From: an uncultured Desulfobacter sp.
GTDB taxonomy: Bacteria > Desulfobacterota > Desulfobacteria > Desulfobacterales > Desulfobacteraceae
DNA length: 64,000 nucleotides
Assembly (NCBI RefSeq): GCF_963677125.1
Contig: NZ_OY781882.1
Coordinates: forward strand, 1,620,501 to 1,684,500
Direction: 5' to 3'
This document shows, one piece after another, positions 41,751 to 49,817 of this stretch (position 1 is the stretch's first letter; each line of letters opens with the position of its first letter). The notes below the pieces were generated by a model. That model made no database searches and had not been told where the DNA came from. It saw only the letters and a program-made list of their open reading frames with translations. A program made the translations under genes and the position numbers.

Positions 41751-44645
41751 TTACTGGGATGACGTTCCTGCCGCGATTGAACGCAGGCCGGTCAGCACTG
41801 CATTGTCATCTGATTCTGTTATGAAATCAAAAAGCTTGAGAACGCTGTCAATTTGTCCTTTTGCTTTTGTAATAGCCCGGGCTTTGGCAAACGTGTTTTT
41901 TGCTTGATCAACATAGGTTTTATCGTTGTTGCACAGGGCTAAACCGCATATTGCATTTGCTTTGAGATCCAATATTTCAGGTATGTCATTTTGTTCAAGA
42001 AACAAAACCGATTTTTGAATTGCTGTTTCAAGATATCTTTTAGCCTCCATGTAATGGCCTGATTTAAAGTAGACAATACCAAGCAAAACAGTGAATTCAA
42101 CTATATTTGGAGATCTGATCTCCTCATGGATTGAAATTGATTCTTTTAGAGCAGTTTGCGCAAGTTTTAAATTCCCATTAAATAAAAAACTACAACCCAA
42201 ATTCCCAAGGCCATTTGCCTCTATTGGTCGACATCCGATATCCCGGGATATTTCCAAAAGTTGTTGGTGGTGCTCAATGGCCTGTCTATAGTCTCCAAGG
42301 CTGTAATAACAATTACCCAGATTCCCAAAGGCAATTGCCTCTCCCTGCCGATATCCAATATCCCGGGATATTTCCAAATGTTGTTGGTGGTGCTCAATGG
42401 CCTGTCTATAGTCTCCAAGGCTGTCATAACAATTACCCAGATTCCCAAGGGCACCTGCCTCTCCCTGCCGATATCCAATATCCCGGGATATTTCCAAATC
42501 TTGTTGAAGGTGCTCAATGGCCTGTTTATAGTCTCCAAGGTCGTCATAACAAAGCCCCAGCATACGTAAATTAACGCTGATCAGGTCGTTATTTATGAGT
42601 CTCCCCTTAAGCCGTAGATGATATCCAAGGACCATGCAGGAATGTCCCCACAGCATCAGGTAGTGAAAATCTATTTTTGTAAGCACTTCCAAAGCCGTTT
42701 CAAAATCCTGTAATTGACATCGGAGTTCAAATTCAGCCAGCAGGGGGGCCAGGTCTTCAAGGGTTTTCCATTGCTCCCTGGGCAGGCGGATTTCCTTAAA
42801 ATATTGCGCCCCCCTTTGCAGAAGGGTATCCAGGCTATAGACAGACAAAGAACCCGTTACTTCATCGGCTGATTGGCCGGGTTGGCAACCTTCCGCCGGA
42901 TTGGCCTCCGGAATCATAGACAAGGCATGCGCCCTGTCAACCGGATGAAGAAAATATTTCATCTCTTCTTTTCTGATAAAATGCATGTTGTAAAGCCGGT
43001 TCAAAATCCGGGTGCCGTCAGCCCCTGCCAGAAAGGGCTGTAACATGTAATTGACCGCCACACCAGGCACGGGCCGTCCATAAACGGCCAGGGCCTGCAT
43101 CACCATCCGGGCATCGGGATCGAGCCTGCTGTAGGCTTCCCCCACCATTTTTTCCACCACGTGTTCCGGAAGCAATGATTTGGCATCGGACAGGATTTCA
43201 TCCAGCGTGGTGTCCCGGTCAGCCGACAGGATGGCAAAAAGGGCTTCCAGAGCCCTTGGATAGCCGCTGGTCCGGCGCCTGGCTTTATCAAGGAGTTCAA
43301 CCGGGGCATTATTCAATCCAAGATTTCCATCCGTATCCATCTTTTTGAGGATATTTTCCGCATAAGGCGACTCAAGCCCTTGATCCAGGTCCATCCGCCG
43401 CTGTTTTGAAGGCTCCACAAGGGCCAGTTCTTTGGGCGCAATGCGGGTGGTGATGACAATTTTCAGGCCATGGTGTTCCGAGGTCAGAACGGTATTTAAT
43501 GCATCGTTGATCTCTTCATCGTTGATGTTCAGGGTTTGAATGTCAATCTTGTCTTCAAAATTGTCCAGAAGGAGGATATATCGGCCCCGGGGAAACGCTC
43601 TCAGCAGTCGGGTCATCTTCTGGGAGGTGCCCAGGCCCGTATCCCGGTATACATTTTCCAGTTCTTTTGCCGTTTCATCGGGCAGCAGACGGCAGAGATC
43701 ATTAAAAATATTTGGAAAAGAGAGCTTTTTAGAACCGCTTTCACTGAGATAGACGATGCCGTCGACATGAAACGCATTATGGGAATCCTGGGCGTTTTCT
43801 TTTGGCGGCAGATGGCCTGCCTGCAGATATTTGAGCAGACGGCAGACCATGGCGGTCTTGCCGATACCGGCCCGACCCACCACTGTAAACAAACCTTCAA
43901 CATCATTTTCCAGGAATTGCCCCAAAAGCTGTGTTTCATAATACCGGTTTTGAAAGTAAGTGGGAGCCACGCCCGGCGGCGGGTTGATGAATTTTGTTTT
44001 TGATTCGCCGGTGACAGGCCTTTTGGGCCGGCGCTCGCCGTCCATACCGGCGGAAATGCTTTTTCCTATATCTGCCTTTGCCCTTTCGGGATCATCAACG
44101 ATGTGTTCCTGTTCCCTGATCTGTTCTTTGAGATAGGAAATTTCACCCTTGATCCGTGCCTGCTGAATGGGGTCATCACTTCTTCTCAGGTCGTGTTCCG
44201 CCCGTTCCAGTCGGTATTGCATGTCCTGGAGTTTGCCTTCAGGGGATTTGAGTTTTTTTAACCCAAGCCGCAGATTGGCCAACCCTTTTTTAAAGGATTC
44301 CGTGAAATCAATGCAGTGCTTGTCCTGAATTTTGTATGGCAAGGTGGTTTCCGGATGAAATCTAAGGGGCAGAATCGGTTTTTTGAACTGCCGGGCCAGG
44401 GCCAACTCTTTTTTGCAGCCCGAATTGTCTGTGACACTGTCCCGGGTCATGACGAAGATCAGGCTCTCGCACTTCTGAATGGCCTGGCGGATGGGGTGAT
44501 CCCAGTCTCCGGCGCCTGACAACGATTCACGGTGATCAATCCAGGTATCAATAGGCGGTTTATCCGCCATCAGATAGTCGCCCAGGTCTGATGCAAATTC
44601 TTCTCCGTCAGCGGAAGAATGACTGACAAAATGATAGCTTTTCAT
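41751..44645 (-). CDS. TIR-NTPase(NB-ARC/STAND)-TPR protein, bacterial NLR-like; probable anti-phage/cell-suicide factor
   Basis: A 964-residue cytoplasmic protein. Residues 1-130: TIR domain (FVSHSSADGEEFASDL, WIDHRESLSGAGDW, then GCKKELALA with candidate catalytic E80). Residues 138-190: charged coiled coil. Residues 220-560: STAND/NB-ARC NTPase with Walker A GRAGIGKT (258-265), Walker B YILLLDNFED (D362), ITTR sensor (399-402) and GYPRALEAL. The C-terminal third has TPR repeats (NLGNCYDSLGDYRQAIEHHQ), three almost the same in DNA. In known systems such proteins oligomerise on sensing a trigger through the repeats, and the TIR degrades NAD or makes a nucleotide signal. The trigger and the defence role are inferred. 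Its ribosome site is weak (GGGAAAT). Confidence 0.88.
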   Translation of the reverse strand: MKSYHFVSHSSADGEEFASDLGDYLMADKPPIDTWIDHRESLSGAGDWDHPIRQAIQKCESLIFVMTRDSVTDNSGCKKELALARQFKKPILPLRFHPETTLPYKIQDKHCIDFTESFKKGLANLRLGLKKLKSPEGKLQDMQYRLERAEHDLRRSDDPIQQARIKGEISYLKEQIREQEHIVDDPERAKADIGKSISAGMDGERRPKRPVTGESKTKFINPPPGVAPTYFQNRYYETQLLGQFLENDVEGLFTVVGRAGIGKTAMVCRLLKYLQAGHLPPKENAQDSHNAFHVDGIVYLSESGSKKLSFPNIFNDLCRLLPDETAKELENVYRDTGLGTSQKMTRLLRAFPRGRYILLLDNFEDKIDIQTLNINDEEINDALNTVLTSEHHGLKIVITTRIAPKELALVEPSKQRRMDLDQGLESPYAENILKKMDTDGNLGLNNAPVELLDKARRRTSGYPRALEALFAILSADRDTTLDEILSDAKSLLPEHVVEKMVGEAYSRLDPDARMVMQALAVYGRPVPGVAVNYMLQPFLAGADGTRILNRLYNMHFIRKEEMKYFLHPVDRAHALSMIPEANPAEGCQPGQSADEVTGSLSVYSLDTLLQRGAQYFKEIRLPREQWKTLEDLAPLLAEFELRCQLQDFETALEVLTKIDFHYLMLWGHSCMVLGYHLRLKGRLINNDLISVNLRMLGLCYDDLGDYKQAIEHLQQDLEISRDIGYRQGEAGALGNLGNCYDSLGDYRQAIEHHQQHLEISRDIGYRQGEAIAFGNLGNCYYSLGDYRQAIEHHQQLLEISRDIGCRPIEANGLGNLGCSFLFNGNLKLAQTALKESISIHEEIRSPNIVEFTVLLGIVYFKSGHYMEAKRYLETAIQKSVLFLEQNDIPEILDLKANAICGLALCNNDKTYVDQAKNTFAKARAITKAKGQIDSVLKLFDFITESDDNAVLTGLRSIAAGTSSQ
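42241..42600. repeat. Three in-frame 120-bp tandem repeats encoding TPR units
   Basis: Units at 42241-42360, 42361-42480 and 42481-42600 each begin TCCCGGGATATTTCCAAA. The first two are almost the same over their full length and the third decays at its end. 120 bp is 40 codons, a TPR helix pair with linker. The high DNA identity points to recent unit duplication. Confidence 0.9.
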
Positions 44646-44689
44646 GTATTTCCCATCATTACGATTGACGATTGACGATTGAAATATTT

Positions 44690-44773
44690 TTATGCTTTTT
44701 CGACAAGGACAACAATGGTATTTTCGAGGTTATTGTTCCTGACATCTTTCAGCGGTGTTTTTTTACCTGGCAT
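44690..44773 (-). CDS. Candidate 27-residue ORF upstream of the TIR gene
   Basis: An ATG at 44773 with AGGACAGGGA upstream starts a 27-codon frame: MPGKKTPLKDVRNNNLENT, then IVVLVEKA. The stop is 45 bp before the TIR start codon on the same strand. The stronger ribosome site belongs to this frame and not to the TIR gene. It may be a small partner or leader of the TIR-NTPase gene. I do not recognise it, and a frame this short could occur by chance. Confidence 0.4.
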   Translation of the reverse strand: MPGKKTPLKDVRNNNLENTIVVLVEKA

Positions 44774-45005
44774 ATTCCCTGTCCTTTGTTTGAATTAGAA
44801 TTAAGGTCGGGTTAAAGGTCCAGTCAACTTACGTTTCGTTTGTTTATCTTTATTCTTTGTGGTCATTGGAAACAGATCGGGAAAAGTTATTTCGATCTTT
44901 GACCATTACATAAAATATATATAAAGGCCGTTTGGGAAAGTCAATCAGGAGAAACCTTGTTCAATAGTGCTTTATGCACAAATTGACAGGAAAAAAAGGA
45001 ACACT

Positions 45006-45190
45006 CATGTGTAGGGTCGGTTCGCAAACCGACCGGAAATCAATCAGGAGAGACGACTGGGAAATATTTAAGGGCGGCTTGATGCCTATGATCTACATGA
45101 TAGAGACCACCGGGTTCGTAGAATAATTGTATCATTATCGGTTTGGTGGGAATAGCGGGGAATGAACGCCTGATCTTTTACATTCATGCC
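45006..45190 (+). pseudogene. Decayed copy of the 3' end of the flavodoxin gene
   Basis: This stretch aligns almost without gaps to 41448-41631 (offset 3558, one extra base near the end), covering the last 50 codons of the flavodoxin gene, its stop and 34 bp beyond. Long shared blocks include GGAAATATT-AAGGGCGGC, GGTGGGAATAGCGG and GAACGCCTGATCTTTT. Stop codons interrupt the frame (for example TAG after GGTTCG). Many changes are transitions. With the intact gene it brackets the TIR gene as a long direct repeat. Confidence 0.8.
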
Positions 45191-45246
45191 ACAACTTCAG
45201 AAATTGGAGGAATCAGATGTACCATCTGTATTCTTTTTTTGTTCTT

Positions 45247-45403
45247 GGTCCATGGTTAAAATAAATCGCACTTTTGATTGTTTTTAAGCCGCTTTCAGCA
45301 ACGTTACGCCGACAGGAGAACAAAGTAGTTAATTTCTTGGCATGCCTTAATGACGACTTAAAATTCAATACATCTGTGGCAGATTTAATTTTAACCATGG
45401 ACC
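45247..45403. mobile_element. 157-bp MITE-like element with terminal inverted repeats
   Basis: The left end GGTCCATGGTTAAAAT and right end ATTTTAACCATGGACC are perfect 16-bp inverted repeats, and similarity continues inwards (AAATCGCAC against the complement of GCAGATTT). The inside has no coding potential. No clear target duplication is seen at the edges. Structure and size fit a miniature inverted-repeat element or a large extragenic palindrome. Confidence 0.7.
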
Positions 45404-45406
45404 TTT

Positions 45407-45454
45407 CGCCAAATCACAAAACATGAAATTAAAAAAATTTCTGTGAAATTGGCG
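45407..45454. other. Hairpin just after nifV copy 1
   Basis: CGCCAAATCACA (left) and TGTGAAATTGGCG (right) pair with one mismatch and one bulge, and GAAATT/AATTTC can pair inside. It lies 11 bp beyond the nifV stop on the minus strand. There is no T-run, so it may protect the 3' end of the nif mRNA instead of terminating it. Confidence 0.5.
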
Positions 45455-45464
45455 TTGAGTTTTA

Positions 45465-46607
45465 TTACATCGCGTACAAGGTTCTGCGATAGATTCGTTC
45501 AAGCAGTTCCGGGGATACAGGCTTGTTTGATCCGGCAGCTGCAGCCCGGACCTGGGGCAGCAGTCTTTGGGCGGCATCTGCGTCAATATTAATATTACGA
45601 TGGGCCAGGGCATGTTTTATGGCAGCCGAACCGGAGTGCACCCCTATCACCATCTGTCTTGTGTTGCACCGTCCCACCTGCTTGGGATCATATAGTTCAT
45701 AGGACTGTGCGTTCTTCAAAAGACCGGCACAATGGATACCCGACTCATGTGAGAATATCCGTGAACCCACAATGGGTTTGGCTGCATGGATCTGCTGCCC
45801 GGAATATCTTGCCACGGTGTTGCACAGCTGGGTGAGCCCTGACAGGCGCATGTTGCCTTTTTTGGCACCAATGCCGAACAGAGCCATGGCTGTCTCTTCA
45901 AGGGGCGCATTGCCTGCACGCTCCCCAAGTCCGTTCACCGTGACGCTGATGGCTTTGGCCCCTGCATCCACGGCAGACACGGCATTGGCCGTTGCCATAC
46001 CAAGATCGTTGTGCCCGTGGAACTCCAAAGCCAGGCCGGGCAGCCGGATCAACAGCGTCTCAATCATATCCATGAGGGCGGATGGGGTAATCATGCCCAC
46101 GGTATCGGCAAGCCGTACCCGGTGAACGCCTAATTCAATGGATCTTTGGCAGAACTGTAAAAGAAATCCCATGTCCGTGCGGGTGGCGTCCTGGGCGCCC
46201 ACGGAGACCTGATCAAAATATTGTTTTGCAAACCGGACGGTGTCATCCAGGGTCTCAAGCACCCAATTCTCATCTTTTTCAAAGGTCTTGAGCAAAATGG
46301 ACGAAGTTGGAAAGCTGATGTGGCAGCCGGGGGTGTTGCACCCAATGGCCAGTTCAATATCTTTTTTGACCGCCCGGCACCAGCTGGTGAGCATGGTGGG
46401 CAGATTTAACTGGGCAATGGCTTCAATTTCCTTGCAAGCCAACTCGCCCATGGCCGGGATGCCCACCTCGATCTCATCAACGCCGCAGTCGGCCAGCTGA
46501 CTTGCGATGGTCAATTTTTCCAGGGGCCGGAAAAAGACACCCGGGGCCTGTTCCCCGTCCCGAAGGGTGGTGTCTACCATCCAAACCCGCAGATCATGGG
46601 TCTTCAT
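45465..46607 (-). CDS. nifV: Homocitrate synthase NifV, copy 1
   Basis: A 380-residue DRE-TIM metallolyase. DTTLRDGEQAPGVFF near residues 12-26 carries the catalytic R and metal-binding D; LEFHGHNDLGMATAN carries the metal-binding HxH pair; NGLGERAGNAPLEE follows. It condenses acetyl-CoA with 2-oxoglutarate to homocitrate, the organic ligand of FeMo-co. The start overlaps the ferredoxin stop (TAATG). It is the last gene of nif operon 1 and a close paralogue of the gene at 55679-56824. Isopropylmalate or citramalate synthase is unlikely in this context. Confidence 0.92.
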   Translation of the reverse strand: MKTHDLRVWMVDTTLRDGEQAPGVFFRPLEKLTIASQLADCGVDEIEVGIPAMGELACKEIEAIAQLNLPTMLTSWCRAVKKDIELAIGCNTPGCHISFPTSSILLKTFEKDENWVLETLDDTVRFAKQYFDQVSVGAQDATRTDMGFLLQFCQRSIELGVHRVRLADTVGMITPSALMDMIETLLIRLPGLALEFHGHNDLGMATANAVSAVDAGAKAISVTVNGLGERAGNAPLEETAMALFGIGAKKGNMRLSGLTQLCNTVARYSGQQIHAAKPIVGSRIFSHESGIHCAGLLKNAQSYELYDPKQVGRCNTRQMVIGVHSGSAAIKHALAHRNINIDADAAQRLLPQVRAAAAGSNKPVSPELLERIYRRTLYAM

Positions 46608-46912
46608 TACAGTAAATAATCCTCTGCCACTTCGCCGTCTTCCATGGCATCTAAAATAGCGTCAATGGCTTCTTCGTTATCCACGTGCCCGTACCAGATA
46701 TTATCCGGATAAATCACCATAACCGGACCGTCATCACACTGTTTCAGGCAGCAGGTGGAAGAGATCAGCACCTCTTCAAGGCCTCTGTCAATCACTTCGT
46801 TTTCAATATAGGCCATAAAATCGCCGGACCCTTTTCTGTGGCATTTGCCTTTGGGTTCGCCGCTGGGACGAAAACTTGCGCATACGAGGATGTGTTTTTC
46901 GGGCTTGTTCAT
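46607..46912 (-). CDS. Thioredoxin-like [2Fe-2S] ferredoxin of the nif operon, copy 1
   Basis: A 101-residue protein with cysteines C11, C24, C54/C55 and C59, as in the C. pasteurianum [2Fe-2S] ferredoxin (C11, C24, C56, C60), and the shared segment GPVMVIYPDNIWYGHV. That ferredoxin is known to interact with the nitrogenase MoFe protein. Its place between nifB and nifV in both operons supports a role in nitrogenase electron transfer or cofactor assembly. The tail is acidic. Its ribosome site is AAGGAG. Confidence 0.9.
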   Translation of the reverse strand: MNKPEKHILVCASFRPSGEPKGKCHRKGSGDFMAYIENEVIDRGLEEVLISSTCCLKQCDDGPVMVIYPDNIWYGHVDNEEAIDAILDAMEDGEVAEDYLL

Positions 46913-46992
46913 TTTTTCTCCTTAAAAATTTTGTTTCTTAATTGGTTTTATATTCAATTTGTTTTCAAGCTGGGTCATAACACCGGCCACTC

Positions 46993-47063
46993 GTAGGTTG
47001 GGTTGAACAAAGTGAAACCCAACAACTTATGGATGTTGGGTTTCGTTCCTCAACCCAACCTAC
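46993..47063. repeat. 71-nt extragenic palindrome between nifB and ferredoxin, operon 1
   Basis: GTAGGTTGGGTTGA at the left pairs with TCAACCCAACCTAC at the right, and GAAACCCAAC pairs with GTTGGGTTTC inside, leaving an 11-nt loop. A nearly identical element lies at the same place in operon 2 (57211-57281). GTAGGTTGGGTT palindromes are dispersed in many bacterial genomes. Confidence 0.9.
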
Positions 47064-47073
47064 CGGACTCGAT

Positions 47074-48393
47074 TTACATGCAGCCGGTTCCTGTGCCGCG
47101 ACATTCTCCGCAGGAGGTCTGTGACCTTACAATCAGATGATCCAGAGACTCACCTTTTTTAATGGCCATGAGTACAAGATCAATCATGCCGTTGACCTCA
47201 TGGATGGTAAATCCCATGTTACCCAGCACTTTTTTGGGGGCTTCGCCCACTCCGGACACCAGGATCGTGTGACAGTCCTTAATGGTCCGGGCAAGGTTAT
47301 TCCAGCGGACATCGCCGGCACCGGGTTTGGGCACGGTTCTGGTCTCCACAAATTCCGGGGTATCCCCGGTCAGGTCATAGATGTGCAGTTCTTCGGCTTC
47401 ACCCAGATGCTGGTTGATCAGAGCGCCTTCCCGGGTGGCCAGGGCCACATAGGGTCTTGGCCCGGCTGCATTGAACGCATACCCATCGTCACAATCCTGT
47501 TCGTGGCAATACTTGGGCGCGCTGGGTAAGGAAATGGGGGATGTGGCGTGAAAGGTGAGCCGGTCCATGAGTTTCTGGTTCAAAGGATCATCCAAGAGGC
47601 CTACGGCATCAGCTCTGCAGCGTTTACAATGGGTCATCTGGGGTACAAAGACCTGGGCGGCCTTTCTAAGTTCTTTAAGCTGACCTTTGGCCGGCTCCGG
47701 CATATCTTCAAAATTGGAGCCTTTGGTGGGGAAGTACGGCATGATGTTAAAAATATCCACGCCCATCTCGCCCATGGCTCTGGCCACTTCAATCATATGG
47801 TCGTCGTTGATGCCGGGCAACAGAATGGAGTTGACCTTCACCATGATACCGCGTTCTTTGAGGCCTTTAACAGCAGCAAGCTGACGTTCCAACAGCACTT
47901 TAGCGCCCTCTTTCGGACCCACGGATTTTTTGCCGTCCCGGACCCAGGAGTAAATTTTCGCGCCGACTTCAGGGTCCACCGCATTGATGGTAATACTGAC
48001 ATGGGTGACGTTGATCTCTTTAAGCTGATCCAGGTAAGGCTGGATGTTCAGGCCGTTGGTGGCCACACACAAAAGCATTTCCGGGTAGGCTTCACGCACC
48101 TTGGTCATGGTTTCCATGGTTTTGTCGCCGTTGGCAAAGGGGTCGCCAGGACCTGCGATACCCACGACGGAGGTGTTGGGTTTGGCCTCAACAACCTCTG
48201 CCAGGTAGGCCATGGCCTGATCCGGACTCAAAATGGAGGAGGTGACACCGGGCCGGCTTTCATTCACGCAGTCAAACTTTCTGTTGCAGAAATTGCACTG
48301 GATGTTACAGGCCGGGGCAACCGGTAGGTGAACTCGACCGAAATCCTTGCAGGACTTTTTATTAAAACAGGGGTGGTTATCTAAATTCATCAT
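47074..48393 (-). CDS. nifB: FeMo-co biosynthesis radical SAM protein NifB with NifX-like domain, copy 1
   Basis: A 439-residue enzyme that fuses [4Fe-4S] units into the carbide-containing NifB-co. The radical SAM motif CNIQCNFC is at C29-C33-C36, with further Cys residues (SCKDFG near 15, HCKRCRADAVG near 260) for the substrate clusters. From about residue 320 a NifX/NafY-like domain follows (RPYVALATREGALINQHLGEA ... MIDLVLMAIKKG). It ends CGECRGTGTGCM. Separate from NifN, unlike the NifN-B fusion of C. pasteurianum. It starts 11 bp after nifN. Confidence 0.95.
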   Translation of the reverse strand: MMNLDNHPCFNKKSCKDFGRVHLPVAPACNIQCNFCNRKFDCVNESRPGVTSSILSPDQAMAYLAEVVEAKPNTSVVGIAGPGDPFANGDKTMETMTKVREAYPEMLLCVATNGLNIQPYLDQLKEINVTHVSITINAVDPEVGAKIYSWVRDGKKSVGPKEGAKVLLERQLAAVKGLKERGIMVKVNSILLPGINDDHMIEVARAMGEMGVDIFNIMPYFPTKGSNFEDMPEPAKGQLKELRKAAQVFVPQMTHCKRCRADAVGLLDDPLNQKLMDRLTFHATSPISLPSAPKYCHEQDCDDGYAFNAAGPRPYVALATREGALINQHLGEAEELHIYDLTGDTPEFVETRTVPKPGAGDVRWNNLARTIKDCHTILVSGVGEAPKKVLGNMGFTIHEVNGMIDLVLMAIKKGESLDHLIVRSQTSCGECRGTGTGCM

Positions 48394-48404
48394 TGTCTTC
48401 TTCC

Positions 48405-49817
48405 TTACATATATGAGTATCCGATTTTGGATTCGGTCTGTTTTTCAGTTAAAATGGCATTAACGATGGTGTCAAACAACTGCTGGGCCCCTTTGTATCC
48501 AACGTGCAGGATACGCGATCCGCCGATGCGGTCATGGATGGGAAAGCCCACTCGGACCATGGGGATCTTTAGGCGTCTGGCCATGGCATAGCCCTTGGAG
48601 TTGCCGATGATGATTTCAGGACGAACATCTTCGGGCATCGCCGCTGCGGTCTCTTCCATGCAGGTAAAATCCATGTCATTCTGGATGACGGCCTGGTCAA
48701 TGATATGTTCGGGCAAGGTCTGTTCCAGCGCCTTTTTAAATGTTTTGCTTTTACCGCCGGATGCGCACAGCACGGGGATGATGCCCACTTCTGCAAGGAA
48801 CCCTGCCATGGAGACCACAAAGTCCTCTTCGCCGTAAATCAGGGCCCGTTTTTTGGCGACATATTTATTGCCGTCCACATAGGTGTCTACCAGGCGCCAT
48901 TTCTCTTTTCTGTACCGTTCGGGTACGGGTCTGCCGGAAATCTGGGACAAAATATCCAAAAAGCGGTCCGTGGCCTTAACGCCCATGGGAATGGGCAGGC
49001 GGGTGCAGGGGACACCAAAGCGTTTGCTTAAAATCTCTCCGGCCGTCTCCTGGCCCGCTTCCGCGGTCAGGGCCAGCACGGAACCAAACTCCATGCTGTG
49101 AACAGCCACATTCATTTTTTCAATGGCCGAAATGGTGGTGCCGCCCTTCTGGATGGCCTGGTATTCCTGCCATGAAGGGCCTTCCAGACGCTCAGAATAA
49201 TCGGGCAAAATAGTCACGGGGGTATTAAAATCTGCAAAAATATCTTTTAAATGCCGCAGGTCTTCATTGGAAAGCATACCGGGGAACAGGTTGATTTTTT
49301 TCTTTTTCTTGGGCCGGTAAACAATGCGTTTGCCCGCCGGGTTAAACCGGTCCACCACCGCGGCCACTGCGCCATGGAATCCGTCTACATGGGTGCCGCT
49401 GTAAGAGGGTGTGGAGACATGAACCAGGGCCGAGCCGTTGATGGCATTGCCCATGCTGTTCAATATCAACTGGACATCATCGCCAATGGTTTCGGACAGA
49501 CAGGTGGTGGCGATACCGATCATGGTCGGGGCATACTGCCGGGCCACGTTTTCAATGGCCAGTTTCAGGTTGGCCCCGCCGCCGAATACAGCCGTTTCCT
49601 CGGTAAAGTTGGATGAGGCAATATCCACGGGTTCTTTGAAATGGGAGATCAGGTAACGCCGCATATAGGTGGAACATCCCTGGGAGCCGTGCAGCAGAGG
49701 CACGCAGCCTTCAATCCCCTGGAACACCAGGGTGGCCCCTAAGGGGGTGCACATTTTACATGCATTCTGGGTGGGGGTGTATGAGGGGGTCTCTTTATAA
49801 GATCTGCTCGAGGTCAT
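48405..49817 (-). CDS. nifN: Nitrogenase cofactor scaffold subunit NifN, copy 1
   Basis: A 470-residue NifK-like scaffold that with NifE matures NifB-co to FeMo-co. Features: NACKMCTPLGATLVF, LLHGSQGCSTYMRRYL, TTCLSETIGDD, GTHVDGFHGAV, GNSKGYAMARRLKIPMVRVGFPIHDRIGG. The frame opens at 49868, but the ATG at 49817 overlaps the nifE stop (ATGA) and has GGAAGG upstream. NifN rather than NifK because it lacks the NifK N-terminal pattern and pairs with the nifE gene. Confidence 0.92.
   Translation of the reverse strand: MTSSRSYKETPSYTPTQNACKMCTPLGATLVFQGIEGCVPLLHGSQGCSTYMRRYLISHFKEPVDIASSNFTEETAVFGGGANLKLAIENVARQYAPTMIGIATTCLSETIGDDVQLILNSMGNAINGSALVHVSTPSYSGTHVDGFHGAVAAVVDRFNPAGKRIVYRPKKKKKINLFPGMLSNEDLRHLKDIFADFNTPVTILPDYSERLEGPSWQEYQAIQKGGTTISAIEKMNVAVHSMEFGSVLALTAEAGQETAGEILSKRFGVPCTRLPIPMGVKATDRFLDILSQISGRPVPERYRKEKWRLVDTYVDGNKYVAKKRALIYGEEDFVVSMAGFLAEVGIIPVLCASGGKSKTFKKALEQTLPEHIIDQAVIQNDMDFTCMEETAAAMPEDVRPEIIIGNSKGYAMARRLKIPMVRVGFPIHDRIGGSRILHVGYKGAQQLFDTIVNAILTEKQTESKIGYSYM

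Noticed and set aside
42241..42600. Regular repeats at exact 120-bp spacing, possible CRISPR array
   Set aside because: Units are contiguous, without unique spacers, and read in frame as TPR motifs of the NLR protein.
45031..45090. A new small gene after the TIR region
   Set aside because: The stretch is a decayed copy of the flavodoxin gene end with in-frame stops.
47548..48327. 259-codon plus-strand frame opposite nifB
   Set aside because: Shadow frame; nifB on the minus strand has full motif support.
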